64,000 nt of DNA from Caproicibacter fermentans (GCF_009746625.1 NZ_VWXL01000095.1:1-64000); one strand, 5' to 3'; shown: positions 1-7,660, numbered from the stretch's first letter. Notes: generated by a model from the letters alone, not told the origin. Made by a program: numbers and translations.

Positions 1-53
1 TCATGTTCTTTTAGAATCCTGATGATCTGTTCCTCGCTGAACCGTTTCTTCAT
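1..53 (-). CDS. IS3-family transposase OrfA, N-terminal end (partial, runs off left edge)
   Basis: The minus strand starts with ATG at 53-51 and reads MKKRFSEEQIIRILKE..., the usual opening of OrfA proteins of IS3-family insertion sequences, which carry a helix-turn-helix that binds the IS ends. Only 17 codons lie in the window, so I cannot say whether the IS is intact. Its presence marks the left edge as a mobile or insertion-prone region. Confidence 0.6.
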   Translation of the reverse strand, partial: MKKRFSEEQIIRILKEH

Positions 54-197
54 GTTAATCACTCCATCTGCATTTTATCATATTGTGACTAACTTTTCTA
101 TTGGCTCAGTTTTCGGGGCTCAGGTCACCCGTCGAACGAAATATTTTCATAAAGAATGGTAGAACATTTACGGCAAGCCAGGGCAGTATTATTGAAT

Positions 198-240
198 AAA
201 AATAACCGACAGCCATCACTCAGTTGCTGTCGGTTATTTT
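198..240 (-). terminator. Rho-independent terminator of the DUF1538/P-II operon
   Basis: A perfect inverted repeat (AATAACCGACAGC at 201-213, GCTGTCGGTTATT at 226-238) closes a 12-nt loop. A-rich and T-rich flanks let it work in either direction. It lies 28 bp past the stop of the P-II gene on the minus strand. Confidence 0.8.
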
Positions 241-267
241 GTGAATCAAAAAGTTCACTACGCTAAT

Positions 268-936
268 CTATTTATATATTCCATAGACCTTATTGACATT
301 CTGAATGTAAATAATTCCCTTCCCGGGATCGTCTATTTTCAACTGTGTGCGTATAGACGACACAATGGCATCTGTCATATCTGTTTCCGATAAGATAAGA
401 ACGATTTCCTTTTCAGGTTCGATATCCATAGAGAACAGCTTGCTGGTTTCATGAATACCGGAACCCCTGCCCCCCATAATGGTTCCTCCTTTTGAACCTG
501 CTTTGGTTGCAGCATCAATAACATCTTCGGCTTTACCCCTTTCCACAATGGTTGTTATCATATGATACATGGTGTTCTCCACTCCTTTTTCATAATCTGA
601 GCTTTCACATGGAAAACTTTTCGCCCCCAAAATCTTAAAAACTGAAGTTGTAAAAGCAATGCCATGATTTGGCTTGTTGAAATCAAACTCTTTATTAAGT
701 CCTTCAAGAGAATGGCACGCTGTTGCCGTATCCGTCAACATAAAGCAAATTTCTTTTCTAATATCAGAGAGTCCAATAAAATTTAGGATTCGACTGCTAA
801 CAGTTCCTTTTCCTATAGTCACCGTACCGCCTTTTATCCCATATTGTTTTGCTCGTTTTAGCACCTTACTCCCAAATCCAAAATCAACGATAACACATAT
901 CAATTCTATTTCAGTTAACTTAGATTCGTTATTCAT
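268..936 (-). CDS. P-II-like signalling protein with two tandem P-II domains
   Basis: This 222-aa soluble protein contains two P-II (GlnB-like) ferredoxin-fold domains, roughly residues 8-105 and 118-222. The halves share a pattern: an opening beta strand, a glycine-rich GGT segment, then a glycine-rich segment ending a domain (GKGI near the second C-terminus). P-II proteins sense nucleotides or metabolites and gate transporters by plugging them. The gene starts 5 bp after the stop of the DUF1538 membrane protein and has its own ribosome site (GGGAGGTG), so it is very probably the regulator of that protein. The usual GlnB uridylylation tyrosine loop is not recognisable. The ligand is unknown. 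Confidence 0.8.
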   Translation of the reverse strand: MNNESKLTEIELICVIVDFGFGSKVLKRAKQYGIKGGTVTIGKGTVSSRILNFIGLSDIRKEICFMLTDTATACHSLEGLNKEFDFNKPNHGIAFTTSVFKILGAKSFPCESSDYEKGVENTMYHMITTIVERGKAEDVIDAATKAGSKGGTIMGGRGSGIHETSKLFSMDIEPEKEIVLILSETDMTDAIVSSIRTQLKIDDPGKGIIYIQNVNKVYGIYK

Positions 937-941
937 AGGAT

Positions 942-2432
942 TTACACCTCCCTATACTCCTTTTTTGTCTTAACTTTATAAAACAAACCCAACAATTGCA
1001 AGGCGATTAAAGGGGTCATTGCAACCATTGAGATAATTCCAAACCCATCGACTAAAACACTGGCCCCCTCTGTAGCTTCGGCAGCCCCTTGTGCATATGC
1101 CAATATAAAAGTAGCTGTCATCGGACCGGAGGCTACTCCGCCTGAGTCAAAAGCAATTCCTACAAAGAGCTTGGGAACGAAATACATCAATGCAATAGAA
1201 ATAACATATCCCGGAAGCAGATACTGCCATAATTGTAATTCTGGAATCAGTATCCTGACAATAGATAATGCCACTGCGACACCGACCCCGATAGTAAGCG
1301 TAATCATAACAGCTTTTCTGCTCACATAGCCGCTTGTGACATTTTCAATCTGATGCGTTAGTACATAGACTGCCGGTTCTGCAAGTATAGTAACAACACC
1401 GAGTATAAAACCTATTATAATGACATAAGCCTTGTTATCTAATGAGGCTATATTATAACCAATCGTACTTCCTACGTCCATGAAGCCGGCATTAACCCCG
1501 ACTAAAAACATAACAAGTCCTAAAAACGTAAACAAAATGCCAAATAGGATTTTACGAACAGCTCTATTAGATAATTTGAATGAAGCCTTTTGAAATATTA
1601 TAAATATTAATATAATGGGAAACAATGCCAAGCTTACTTCTACAGCCACATTTGAAAATTCGTGAAGAAATGAATAAAGTATTGAGGTTGTCATCGTCTC
1701 TTGAGAAAGATTACCTGTTACATTATCTGCCTTTGATAAGATACTCATAACCATTATCGAAATTATAGCACCTGTTGAAGCGATTGACACCAATCCAAAG
1801 CTATCTTTTTCAGATGATTTACTATCCTTTTTCAATTTTGAAACGCCTATAGCAAGCGATAAAATAAACGGTACAGTTAAAGCGCCGGTTGTCGCTCCCG
1901 AAGCGTCAAAGGATATTGCTAAAAATTCCGGAGTAGTAAATATCGAAAGGGCCAAAATAATACCATAAAAAATGGTTAATAATTTATATAACGGGAAGTT
2001 GTAAACGATTTTCATAAGTCCTACTGAAAGCATTATAGAAATACCGGCTGATACAATACCAACAATACTCCACTTTGAAATCAATCCTGATGTGACGGAA
2101 CTAACCTGTTCCGCCAAAATATGAAGGTCGGGTTCTGCAACGGATATAAAAAAACCAAGAATAATTCCGAAAATAATGACGATCCATATTTTATTGGTTT
2201 TTGCGATCGTTGACCCAAGGAGATTTCCAATCGGAGTAATTCCAATGTCTACTCCAATTAGAAAAACTGTTAAGCCAAAAATAATAAGTACCGCACCAAT
2301 GAGAAACCTTATAAGTAATGCTGTATCAATTGGAGATATAGTAAAATGCAAGATCAATACTATCACAGTAATCGGCAGAACCGAATACAGTACTTCTTTT
2401 AGTTTCGAAATAATCACATTCAAATATTCCAC
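942..2432 (-). CDS. DUF1538 family multi-spanning membrane protein (probable transporter)
   Basis: This 496-aa, very hydrophobic protein has about 12 predicted membrane segments. It is an internal duplication: residues about 45-200 and 290-460 share FL(I/V)GV, (A)EP, VTSG and FD(A/S)(S/G)G motifs in the same order. DUF1538 proteins are thought to be transporters, and their partner is often a P-II protein, as here. The substrate is not known. The start is GTG at 2432, but AAAGGAA sits directly against it; a TTG three codons later (2423) has better spacing and may be the true start. It is first gene of a two-gene operon. Confidence 0.8.
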   Translation of the reverse strand: MEYLNVIISKLKEVLYSVLPITVIVLILHFTISPIDTALLIRFLIGAVLIIFGLTVFLIGVDIGITPIGNLLGSTIAKTNKIWIVIIFGIILGFFISVAEPDLHILAEQVSSVTSGLISKWSIVGIVSAGISIMLSVGLMKIVYNFPLYKLLTIFYGIILALSIFTTPEFLAISFDASGATTGALTVPFILSLAIGVSKLKKDSKSSEKDSFGLVSIASTGAIISIMVMSILSKADNVTGNLSQETMTTSILYSFLHEFSNVAVEVSLALFPIILIFIIFQKASFKLSNRAVRKILFGILFTFLGLVMFLVGVNAGFMDVGSTIGYNIASLDNKAYVIIIGFILGVVTILAEPAVYVLTHQIENVTSGYVSRKAVMITLTIGVGVAVALSIVRILIPELQLWQYLLPGYVISIALMYFVPKLFVGIAFDSGGVASGPMTATFILAYAQGAAEATEGASVLVDGFGIISMVAMTPLIALQLLGLFYKVKTKKEYREV

Positions 2433-2467
2433 TTCCTTTCTTCCTGCTTATGATAATATTTAATTTA

Positions 2468-3421
2468 CTATGAATTTGTGAGCCACCTCACAAATTCCTG
2501 CAAGCTGATCTCCCCGGCATTACATTTTGCCTTCTGCTCCCTTGCCTTTTCACTCCAAGCGTAGAATTCCTCCTGCTCAATCTTCCCAGCCCTAATCCAG
2601 CCAAAGCGCTTCTTGTATTCCCGGCGATAGACCTTGAAAACATCATCATCCTTGCGCTTTTCTGTCCAAGCCTTGATCGACCCTACACCCCTGCAAGTGC
2701 GCCCCTTATCGTCAATGGGACGGCTGCAGTATTCCGCATCCGAACGCCCGGAGAGGGCAAAATACTTCCCGCAATTTTTGCAGATGCGCACAGACTGTTC
2801 CCGCTTCACGAACTCCCGCACGAAGTAGTCAATCATATCGTAGATGTTTTTCGGATACAGCACCTCGGTAAAGGTTTTGCGGTCAATGACCTCGAAGCTC
2901 ATGGGCTGTGGCTGAAACTGAAAGGTGTTTAACTGATCATCTCCACGGTAGTTATAGTAGCGCACCATCTTTTTCTGCACCGGCTCCTTGGGGCTGGTGT
3001 CCAAGTCCAGCACATGAGAAAAGAGCGTTTTAATCTGCTCCTGCATGGTGTGGAGATTGGATGAAATATGGGTCAGCTCCTTGCGGGGCAGCAGGCCGGC
3101 AATGCTCTCATAGTTCTGCCGTTTGGCCTGTTCCAGCCTGTCCCGCCATTCCAGACGAAGCAGCTCAAAATAAATGTGCTGGGGGACTATCGTGTCCAGT
3201 GCTGCCAAAACCTCATCCGCATATCGCTGTTCCTTAGAGGAATACAGTTCCATAATAGCCTTGCCCATACCGTCAAACAAATCGCCATATGCCCAAACAT
3301 CCAAATAGAGCAGCTCCATCAGACTTGTCCCGAAGGGCAGGTCTTTTTTCTTTTTCTGTTCATTTCCATATTCAAAATACTCTTTGCCATCTGCGACCCA
3401 AACCTTGTAAGTGTAACGCAT
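2468..3421 (-). CDS. DUF6076 family protein with C-terminal zinc-finger-like motif
   Basis: This 317-aa soluble protein has no known function. The N-terminal two thirds are helical and charged. Near residue 215 a CKNCGKYF motif followed by YC and, further on, C makes a four-cysteine zinc-binding knuckle, as in DUF6076 proteins found in Clostridial integrative elements. It is divergent from the mob genes and faces a shared control region of about 400 bp, so it may be a DNA-binding accessory of the element. The family name is from memory of similar proteins. Confidence 0.6.
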   Translation of the reverse strand: MRYTYKVWVADGKEYFEYGNEQKKKKDLPFGTSLMELLYLDVWAYGDLFDGMGKAIMELYSSKEQRYADEVLAALDTIVPQHIYFELLRLEWRDRLEQAKRQNYESIAGLLPRKELTHISSNLHTMQEQIKTLFSHVLDLDTSPKEPVQKKMVRYYNYRGDDQLNTFQFQPQPMSFEVIDRKTFTEVLYPKNIYDMIDYFVREFVKREQSVRICKNCGKYFALSGRSDAEYCSRPIDDKGRTCRGVGSIKAWTEKRKDDDVFKVYRREYKKRFGWIRAGKIEQEEFYAWSEKAREQKAKCNAGEISLQEFVRWLTNS

Positions 3422-3467
3422 CCTTTGTCACCCCATCCAGCCGACTTAATATTAAAGTTATTATACA

Positions 3468-3545
3468 TTAGTCTTGACAAGATTGCAAGGCTTTGCTAAT
3501 ATATGATAATAGACTAATAATTATATATTTTAATATTTAGTCTAT
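3468..3545 (+). promoter_or_regulatory. Strong promoter with repeated operator half-sites upstream of the mob genes
   Basis: The -35 TTGACA (3474-3479) and -10 TAATAT (3497-3502) are 17 bp apart, near consensus. Downstream lies a perfect 9-bp inverted repeat, ATAGACTAA (3509-3517) and TTAGTCTAT (3537-3545). A third half-site, TTAGTCT, covers 3468-3474 and touches the -35. The layout suggests repressor control of the mob transcript. The repressor is not identified. Confidence 0.6.
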
Positions 3546-3562
3546 AAAAGGAGGTGATGCCT

Positions 3563-3835
3563 ATGTCTGCCGAATAGCAAAAACCGCCACTCCACGGCAA
3601 TGGAATGACGGCTCGTGAAACCGAAGCGGTTTCAAAAATTAGTTGCTCTCATTGTAACCCAAGGGGAGCGGAAAAGCAAGGGAGCATTTGCGGGGTTGGG
3701 GTACGCTCACTACCCTTCAGGGTAGGCCAGCATATTGTTTGTATTGACAGCGGGATTTCGCCCGCCGCCAATACAAACAGCTGGTCGGGGGCGCTGCCCC
3801 CAAGCCCCCGGGACGAAAGGAGCGTGATTACTTGA
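3563..3835 (+). other. TAG-interrupted leader reading frame across the oriT region
   Basis: A very strong ribosome site (AAAGGAGGTGAT) precedes ATG at 3563, but the frame stops after four codons (ATG TCT GCC GAA TAG, stop at 3575-3577). The same frame is then open to a TGA at 3833-3835 that overlaps the TTG start of mobC (TTGA). It could be a leader peptide, a gene broken by one nonsense change, or chance openness over an oriT. The encoded residues do not resemble a known protein. Confidence 0.35.
3700..3810 (+). other. Candidate origin of transfer (oriT)
   Basis: Directly upstream of mobC lie two hairpins: CTACCC/GGGTAG (3710-3715, 3720-3725), and GTTTGTATTG/CAATACAAAC (3737-3746, 3769-3778) with an inner GCGGG/CCCGC. 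A G/C-rich stretch, GGGGGCGCTGCCCCC, follows at about 3787-3801. Inverted repeats beside a GC-rich nick region just before mobC and a relaxase gene are how oriT regions of mobilisable elements are arranged. The nick site itself is not identified. Confidence 0.55.
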
Positions 3836-4140
3836 AAAAAGATAAGATGTTCGCCATGCGAATGAGTACAGCGGATTATGACCGCATTCAAAATAAGGCA
3901 CAGCTGTCGGGAATGACCATGACGGATTTCCTCACCCTATCAGCACTTGGCAAGGAAATCATTGTGGTGAATGGCTTGGATGCTGTTACCGTACAGCTGA
4001 AAGCCATCGGGAAAAATTTGAACCAGCTGACAGTGCTTTGCAATATGGGCAGGATTACCTGCCCCGACCTCACCGAAACAAAACGGAGCTTCGGGGTGGT
4101 GTTCGATTCCATCTGCGGATTAATGGACAAAGGGGCGTGA
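3832..4140 (+). CDS. mobC: MobC-like relaxosome accessory protein
   Basis: This 102-aa protein has an N-terminal ribbon-helix-helix-like stretch (FAMRMSTADYDRI) followed by the helical region with GKNLNQL seen in MobC proteins. MobC binds oriT and helps melt it for the relaxase. The start is TTG at 3832 with GAAAGGAG nine bases upstream. The relaxase gene starts 4 bp after its stop, so the two form one translational unit. The family assignment is good; the exact oriT contacts are not known. Confidence 0.85.
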   Translation: MKKDKMFAMRMSTADYDRIQNKAQLSGMTMTDFLTLSALGKEIIVVNGLDAVTVQLKAIGKNLNQLTVLCNMGRITCPDLTETKRSFGVVFDSICGLMDKGA

Positions 4141-4144
4141 GCCT

Positions 4145-5524
4145 ATGGCAATCATCACCGCCATTAAAGAAAAAACGCAGAGCCGCACCGCCATGAAAAA
4201 AGTCATGGATTATGTGGCGCAGGATTATAAAACCCTTTTCCAGAACCAAAACGGCGAACAATGCAGGTTGCTGTCCGGGCAGAACTGCTGCGGAGAAACC
4301 GCCTTTCAGGAATTCATGGCAACAAAAAAGCAATACAGAAAAGAAAGTAAGGTGTTCTTTTACCAGTATGTACAGAGCTTCAAGCCGGACTGCGGCGCTA
4401 CGCCGCAGGAAATTCACCAGATGGGAATTGAGCTGGCCAAACGATTTGAGGGCTACGAAGTCCAGATTGCCACTCACATCGACCGCGATCACTGGCACAA
4501 TCACCTGATTGTGAATTCCGTCAGCTGTGAAACAGGGTTGAAACTCCAATTTAATGAAAAGGATTTGGAGCAACTGCGTACCCTATCCGATGAAATCTGT
4601 TTGGCGCATGGCTTGGAGATTTTGAAGCCCTACCAAAAACCCGCCATGAAGCCCATGGGCGCAGGGGAATACCGCTCGGCTGTGCGGGGTGGCAGCTTCA
4701 AATTCCAGCTGATGAACGCCATTGACACGGCACTCTCCAAAAGCCGCACGAAGGCCGAATTTACCACCTGTATGGAGGAAATGGGCTACGGGGTGAAGTG
4801 GATACCCCAGCACAAATACATCACCTACACAGCCCCCACAGGCCTGCGGTGCAGGGACAACAAGCTCCACGATGAAAAATATCTGAAAGAAAGGATGGAA
4901 CAGCACTTTGCCCAACTTGAACGAACTCAAGGCTTTGAACAAGCCGCAGGAGATACCACAGAAGCTGACCACACCCTATCTGCCGCAGGTCAGCGCCATT
5001 CCAACCGAGGAATGGGATGCCATGCTGAACAGCCAGACAGTGCTGCTGGAGCGGATGGCGGCGCTGGGGCAGTATATTTCGACCCTGCCGACCACACCGC
5101 AAATAGAGAAAGCCATCCGGGATTATTGTCAGGGGATATACGACAATCAGGGAGACATGCTGTGCCGGGTGATAGGCGACCAGCACAGGAGGATTTCACA
5201 GACAGTGAACGACAAAATAGACAAGTCACAGGACAGCCTGAAATGGCAGCTGCAGGAGGGTTTTCAGAAACAGACGGAGCTGCTCCGGCACCGGGATATG
5301 ATGCCGTGGAAGCTCAAAGCCAAGTGGACAGCCGTGGGGCTGCTCTCCTCGACAGTGCTTTATACCTTGCTCAGTCTGTTGAAAATCTTGTAAATCCTTA
5401 TGACCCGGATGCTGAGCGCCGGAAATACGAACAGGAGCGTATGCGCCGAACATCCGGCAGAAAAAAACGGCAGAAGGACGGTTACAGCTATCAGCACGAG
5501 CAGGACATGGAACAGAGCATGTAG
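4145..5524 (+). CDS. Relaxase / mobilisation nuclease (MobA/VirD2-type)
   Basis: This 459-aa protein nicks oriT and pilots the transferred strand. Residues 1-255 form the relaxase domain: candidate catalytic Tyr23 in MDYVAQD, and a metal-binding histidine cluster HIDRDHWHNHLIVN at 111-124. After about residue 260 the sequence becomes rich in A, G, D, Q and T with no clear domain, exactly where another reading frame carries a convincing protein (4908-5393). It regains normal character near NPYDPDAERRKYEQ (about 410) and ends in a basic tail. Mobilisation would need a conjugative helper, as no T4SS genes are present here. Confidence 0.9.
   Translation: MAIITAIKEKTQSRTAMKKVMDYVAQDYKTLFQNQNGEQCRLLSGQNCCGETAFQEFMATKKQYRKESKVFFYQYVQSFKPDCGATPQEIHQMGIELAKRFEGYEVQIATHIDRDHWHNHLIVNSVSCETGLKLQFNEKDLEQLRTLSDEICLAHGLEILKPYQKPAMKPMGAGEYRSAVRGGSFKFQLMNAIDTALSKSRTKAEFTTCMEEMGYGVKWIPQHKYITYTAPTGLRCRDNKLHDEKYLKERMEQHFAQLERTQGFEQAAGDTTEADHTLSAAGQRHSNRGMGCHAEQPDSAAGADGGAGAVYFDPADHTANRESHPGLLSGDIRQSGRHAVPGDRRPAQEDFTDSERQNRQVTGQPEMAAAGGFSETDGAAPAPGYDAVEAQSQVDSRGAALLDSALYLAQSVENLVNPYDPDAERRKYEQERMRRTSGRKKRQKDGYSYQHEQDMEQSM
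4908..5393 (+). CDS. Overprinted mobilisation protein (MobB-like) inside the relaxase gene
   Basis: This 161-aa frame lies wholly inside the relaxase gene, shifted by one base. Its composition is that of a normal protein: a helical, polar body (residues 50-130, coiled-coil-like) and a C-terminal membrane helix (about 140-158) preceded by basic residues. The start is TTG at 4908 with AAAGGA about a dozen bases upstream. Nested mob genes in an alternate frame, one with a membrane anchor (MobB), are known in ColE1-type plasmids, so a similar role at the coupling membrane is plausible. The link is by architecture only. Confidence 0.55.
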   Translation: MPNLNELKALNKPQEIPQKLTTPYLPQVSAIPTEEWDAMLNSQTVLLERMAALGQYISTLPTTPQIEKAIRDYCQGIYDNQGDMLCRVIGDQHRRISQTVNDKIDKSQDSLKWQLQEGFQKQTELLRHRDMMPWKLKAKWTAVGLLSSTVLYTLLSLLKIL

Positions 5525-5537
5525 GAGGTGCATTCTA

Positions 5538-5804
5538 TTGAAATTTACGTTTCGTGATTTTTGGCGCAGATTCTGGACGCTGGTTCGGGATAAAAGCGCA
5601 AGCCTTGATATAGAAAAGCTATCCGAAGATTGGAAAACGGCAAGCTGCAGCGAAAAGCCCGCCGCTTACCGGGAGGTGAGCATCGGCAAGGTGCTGTACC
5701 GGCTCACCAGCCTTTTTGAGGGCAGCAAGGATATTGACAAAACCATGGAACGGCTGGCGATCCGGAACGCCATGAGCCAGCCCGAACCGCAGAAAAAGGC
5801 ATAA
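5538..5804 (+). CDS. Small hypothetical protein of the mob module
   Basis: An 88-aa soluble, charged protein begins at TTG 5538, seven bases after a perfect AGGAGGTG. I do not recognise it. It opens with an aromatic, basic helix (FTFRDFWRRFW) and ends with PEPQKKA. It sits between the relaxase and the serine recombinase and overlaps neither, and the strong ribosome site supports real translation. It may be an accessory of transfer or excision. Confidence 0.65.
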   Translation: MKFTFRDFWRRFWTLVRDKSASLDIEKLSEDWKTASCSEKPAAYREVSIGKVLYRLTSLFEGSKDIDKTMERLAIRNAMSQPEPQKKA

Positions 5805-5822
5805 TTCGCCTGTGTGGTCTGG

Positions 5823-5875
5823 ACTGTCGGCAGTATATACGGTATACTGGCTTTGATAATACTGCCGACAGTTTG
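5823..5875 (+). promoter_or_regulatory. Nested alternative hairpins upstream of the serine recombinase
   Basis: A perfect 14-bp inverted repeat (ACTGTCGGCAGTAT at 5823-5836, ATACTGCCGACAGT at 5859-5872) is followed by TTTGGGCTT. The left arm's CAGTATA (5831-5837) can instead pair with TATACTG (5843-5849). The two structures exclude each other. It could be an attenuator, a plain terminator for the mob transcript, or a recombinase binding site. Confidence 0.5.
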
Positions 5876-5897
5876 GGCTTGCGGAAAGTGAGGAAAC

Positions 5898-7520
5898 ATG
5901 TTAAAAGTCCAAAAAGACTACAAGGTCGGCATCTACGTCCGTTTGAGCAAGGATGACGAACGGGCGGGAGAATCCGTCAGTATTGAAAACCAGAAATTGA
6001 TGCTCACTCGATACTGTGAGGAACAGGGCTGGAACGATTATTCTGTGTATTGTGACGATGGGGTCAGCGGCACCACCTTTGACCGCCCCGGCGTATCCAA
6101 GCTCATCGAGGATGCAAAAGAGGGGCTTATTAACCTGATTCTGGTCAAGGATTTGAGCCGTTTCGGAAGAAACTACATTCAGGTGGGGCAGTTTACGGAT
6201 TATCTGTTTCCCATGATCGGCTGCCGCTTTATTGCCATGAATGACGGTGTGGACACCCTCCACAGCGACAATGACATTATGCCGTTCCGGAATCTGTTCA
6301 ACGAGTTCCAAAGCAAGGACACCAGCAAGAAAATCAAGGCGGTAAAGCAGGCTCATGCCAAAATGGGAAATTACCTTGGTTGGCTTGTACCTTATGGCTA
6401 TAAGGTGCATCCCGATGACAAGCACAAATTCATCATTGACGAATATGCCGCCGGGGTGGTGCGGAAGATATTTTCCAATCGGCGCAAGGGCTGGGGCTAC
6501 CGAAAAATTGCCGCAAAGCTGAATGAAGAGCATATCTTGCCGCCCCTCGATTATTACTATCAGCAAAAGGGCAAGGAGGATACGGGTATTCGCCGCAACC
6601 ACCTCTGGAACGACATGACAGTCAAGAAAATCCTCCGCAACGAGGTCTACCTTGGTCATATGATACAGAATAAGCGGGGTACCCTGTCCTACAAAAACAA
6701 AAAGCAGATTGACAAGCCGAAAGAGGACTGGATCAAGGTGGAAAATACCCATGAGCCAATCATCAACATGGATGCTTGGAACGCCTGTCAGGAGATTGCC
6801 GCAAGAAACTACAAGCCCCGTCCAACCAAGGATAATGAAATCAGCTTGTTCGGCGGTTTGTTGAAATGTATGGATTGCGGCTTTGCCATGAGGTACACGC
6901 AGGAAACCCATAATTACTCCAAGAAAGGCTTTGTCAAATATGTTTCCTACCTGTGCGGTAATTACACACGAAGTGGCGCGGGTGCCTGTTCAGCTCACAG
7001 TATCTACTTGAATCCATTGGCGGAGCTGGTGCTGGACGATATTCGCCACCGGGCAAAACGGGTACTTGAGGACGAAGATAGGGTGCGGCAGGAACTGATG
7101 GACAGCAAGGCCAAGCAGGGCGCACAGCAGATGAAGGCGGACAAATCCACCCTCAAAGCCACAGAAAAGCGCCTTGTGGAGCTGGAGAAGCTCACACAGG
7201 CGCTCTATGAGGACAAGGTGCTGGGGACAGTTCCCGAAGCGGTGTTCAAGAGTCTCATCGTAAAGTACGAAGCGGAGCGGACAGAAAAGCAGTCACTGGT
7301 GCAGGAGCTAAAAAAGCGCCTTGCCGACACCGCACAGGATGAGCGTGATATTGAGCAGTACCTCCAGAGCATCAAGAAGTATGTTGCCATCGAACAGCTT
7401 GACCGAGAAATGCTGTTGGAGCTCATCAAGTACATCGAAATCGGAGAACGCAAGGTGGTGGATGGGCAGAAATGCCGGGATATCGTCATCCATTACAATC
7501 TGGTCGATAAAGCAGGGTAA
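5898..7520 (+). CDS. Large serine recombinase (TnpX/Tn4451-like site-specific recombinase)
   Basis: This 540-aa protein excises and inserts the mobile element through a covalent phosphoserine. The resolvase domain (about 8-150) carries YVRLS with nucleophile Ser17 and the conserved Arg15, plus KDLSRFGRN near 84-92. The recombinase domain follows (about 160-300), then a zinc ribbon with Cys324, Cys327, Cys353 and Cys364. A long coiled coil (about 375-480) and a C-terminal domain finish it. The length fits the Clostridial transposon family. The ATG at 5898 has GTGAGGA just upstream. It is last gene of the mob module, the usual place near an element end. Confidence 0.9.
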   Translation: MLKVQKDYKVGIYVRLSKDDERAGESVSIENQKLMLTRYCEEQGWNDYSVYCDDGVSGTTFDRPGVSKLIEDAKEGLINLILVKDLSRFGRNYIQVGQFTDYLFPMIGCRFIAMNDGVDTLHSDNDIMPFRNLFNEFQSKDTSKKIKAVKQAHAKMGNYLGWLVPYGYKVHPDDKHKFIIDEYAAGVVRKIFSNRRKGWGYRKIAAKLNEEHILPPLDYYYQQKGKEDTGIRRNHLWNDMTVKKILRNEVYLGHMIQNKRGTLSYKNKKQIDKPKEDWIKVENTHEPIINMDAWNACQEIAARNYKPRPTKDNEISLFGGLLKCMDCGFAMRYTQETHNYSKKGFVKYVSYLCGNYTRSGAGACSAHSIYLNPLAELVLDDIRHRAKRVLEDEDRVRQELMDSKAKQGAQQMKADKSTLKATEKRLVELEKLTQALYEDKVLGTVPEAVFKSLIVKYEAERTEKQSLVQELKKRLADTAQDERDIEQYLQSIKKYVAIEQLDREMLLELIKYIEIGERKVVDGQKCRDIVIHYNLVDKAG

Positions 7521-7529
7521 GCCCCATAC

Positions 7530-7625
7530 CCTGCTTTATGCAAACACCACTAAAGGCGGGGACGCAAAGCCGCAGGGTCTAATGTGCTTTTTAAAGTGCA
7601 ATGACAGTCTGGCTGCAAAGAAGAT
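7530..7625 (+). ncRNA. c-di-GMP-I (GEMM-I) riboswitch candidate
   Basis: The signature GGGGACGCAAAGCC (7558-7571) is followed by GGGTCTAA (7575-7582), then a hairpin TGTGCTTT/AAAGTGCA (7583-7600) and ATGACAG..CTGGCTGC (7601-7615). GCAAAC precedes the first stem, at 7540-7545. These blocks occur in the order of the c-di-GMP-I aptamer. The P2 stem is short and imperfect, so the aptamer may be degenerate. The recombinase gene ends 9 bp before it; the next gene downstream is a sigma-like protein about 380 bp away. Confidence 0.7.
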
Positions 7626-7627
7626 AT

Positions 7628-7660
7628 AGGTCCGCCCCTTTTTTCAGGAGCGGACCTTTG
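7628..7660 (+). terminator. Terminator hairpin directly after the riboswitch
   Basis: A perfect 8-bp stem (AGGTCCGC at 7628-7635, GCGGACCT at 7650-7657) starts within a few bases of the aptamer's last helix. It is the likely expression platform. The trailing T tract is short. Confidence 0.65.

Noticed and set aside
3649-3901. Minus-strand reading frames opposite the oriT/mobC start
   Set aside because: They lie over hairpins and the mobC gene, have no ribosome site and no recognisable protein character.
5901-6911. A 336-codon open frame opposite the serine recombinase gene
   Set aside because: It is the mirror of a well-supported recombinase gene; its length follows from codon bias, and no start signal is present.
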